Assembly: GCA_002450295.1 (NCBI GenBank)
Contig: DJYX01000041.1
Coordinates: forward strand, 1-23,832
Source of the DNA: Deltaproteobacteria bacterium UBA6967
GTDB lineage: Bacteria > SAR324 > NAC60-12
Direction: 5' to 3'
Length of the DNA: 23,832 bases
How positions within the stretch are numbered: the first letter of the stretch is position 1; the number at the start of each line of letters is the position of its first letter. The translations under genes and the position numbers were made by a program. Positions 23,576 through 23,832 of this stretch are shown in pieces. The notes beneath the pieces were generated by a model, which had not been told where the DNA came from, did not search any database, and saw only the letters and a program-made list of their open reading frames with translations.

Positions 23576-23832
23576 TTGTCGCAGCTTCCTTGATGCCCGC
23601 TGAACGACCTGAACTAGGGGGCATCATACCCTATACTGAAGTTGAGTTTACAGAGCAACTGACCATGATTGGGGGGACTCGCTACCACAGCCTCCATCCC
23701 TTCCACCAGTTACTGCATAACGGCCTATTGCACCATGGACAGGTGCAAGCCTGGGCTCTCAACCGCTACTACTACCAGTGGTCCATACCGCGTAAAGACC
23801 TAGCACTAATGGCTCGGATTGATGATCTTGAA
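23572..23832 (+). CDS. pqqC: PqqC: pyrroloquinoline-quinone synthase, N-terminal part (runs off the right edge)
   Basis: The frame is open for 87 codons to the window edge. RYHSLHPFHQLLHNG and the later ALNRYYYQWSIPRKDLALMAR are the typical N-terminal helices of PqqC, the cofactorless oxidase that closes the ring and oxidises the last intermediate to PQQ. The ATG at 23572 overlaps the pqqB TGA; an ATG at 23593 is an alternative. Some bacteria fuse pqqC to pqqD, which cannot be checked here. Confidence 0.95.
   Translation, partial: MIVAASLMPAERPELGGIIPYTEVEFTEQLTMIGGTRYHSLHPFHQLLHNGLLHHGQVQAWALNRYYYQWSIPRKDLALMARIDDLE

Overview
The window looks like a chromosomal stretch of an aerobic, Gram-negative bacterium, probably marine. 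It carries a form I (CoxL-type) carbon monoxide dehydrogenase cluster, two large uptake systems with Tat-exported binding proteins, a c-type cytochrome, a periplasmic PQQ-type dehydrogenase and the start of a PQQ biosynthesis operon. This mix fits proteobacteria-like ocean heterotrophs that supplement growth with CO or dehydrogenase-derived electrons. SAR324-type bacteria are one possibility, but that is inference from gene content only. I see no rRNA, tRNA, CRISPR array, integrase, transposase or recognisable transcription regulator.

Layout. (1) Positions 1-5047, minus strand: coxM-coxS-coxL-coxD-coxE, with coxE cut by the window edge. The CoxL active-site loop reads AYRCSFR, the form I signature. 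(2) 5320-5952, minus: an exported pentapeptide-repeat protein. (3) 6259-12228, minus: a six-gene operon encoding a branched-chain-amino-acid/urea-type ABC importer (binding protein, two permeases, two ATPases) ending in an acetamidase/formamidase, so most likely short-chain amide uptake and hydrolysis. (4) 12714-13958, plus: an MFS transporter without an ATG start. (5) 13645-14628: a 492-bp tandem duplication covering the MFS 3' end and a small convergent membrane-protein gene; each gene survives in only one copy. (6) 14465-19275, minus: a TRAP operon (dctP, dctQ, dctM) followed by an amidase-signature protein lacking the catalytic lysine and a 54-residue two-helix membrane protein. (7) 19854-22156, minus: a periplasmic PQQ-type sugar/aldehyde dehydrogenase, a dihaem cytochrome c and a small exported Rap1a/Tai-like protein. 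(8) 22524-23832, plus: pqqA, pqqB and the 5' part of pqqC, divergent from the dehydrogenase, so cofactor synthesis and a likely cofactor user share one intergenic region.

A recurring feature is a hairpin without a following U-tract placed just after the first or most abundantly needed gene of a transcription unit (after coxL, after each transporter binding-protein gene, after the dehydrogenase). This suggests mRNA-level tuning of subunit ratios. The best candidates for something new are the TRAP/amidase-like/small-membrane-protein operon, the reciprocal tandem duplication beside it, and the degenerate ABC signature motif in one ATPase of the amide transporter.
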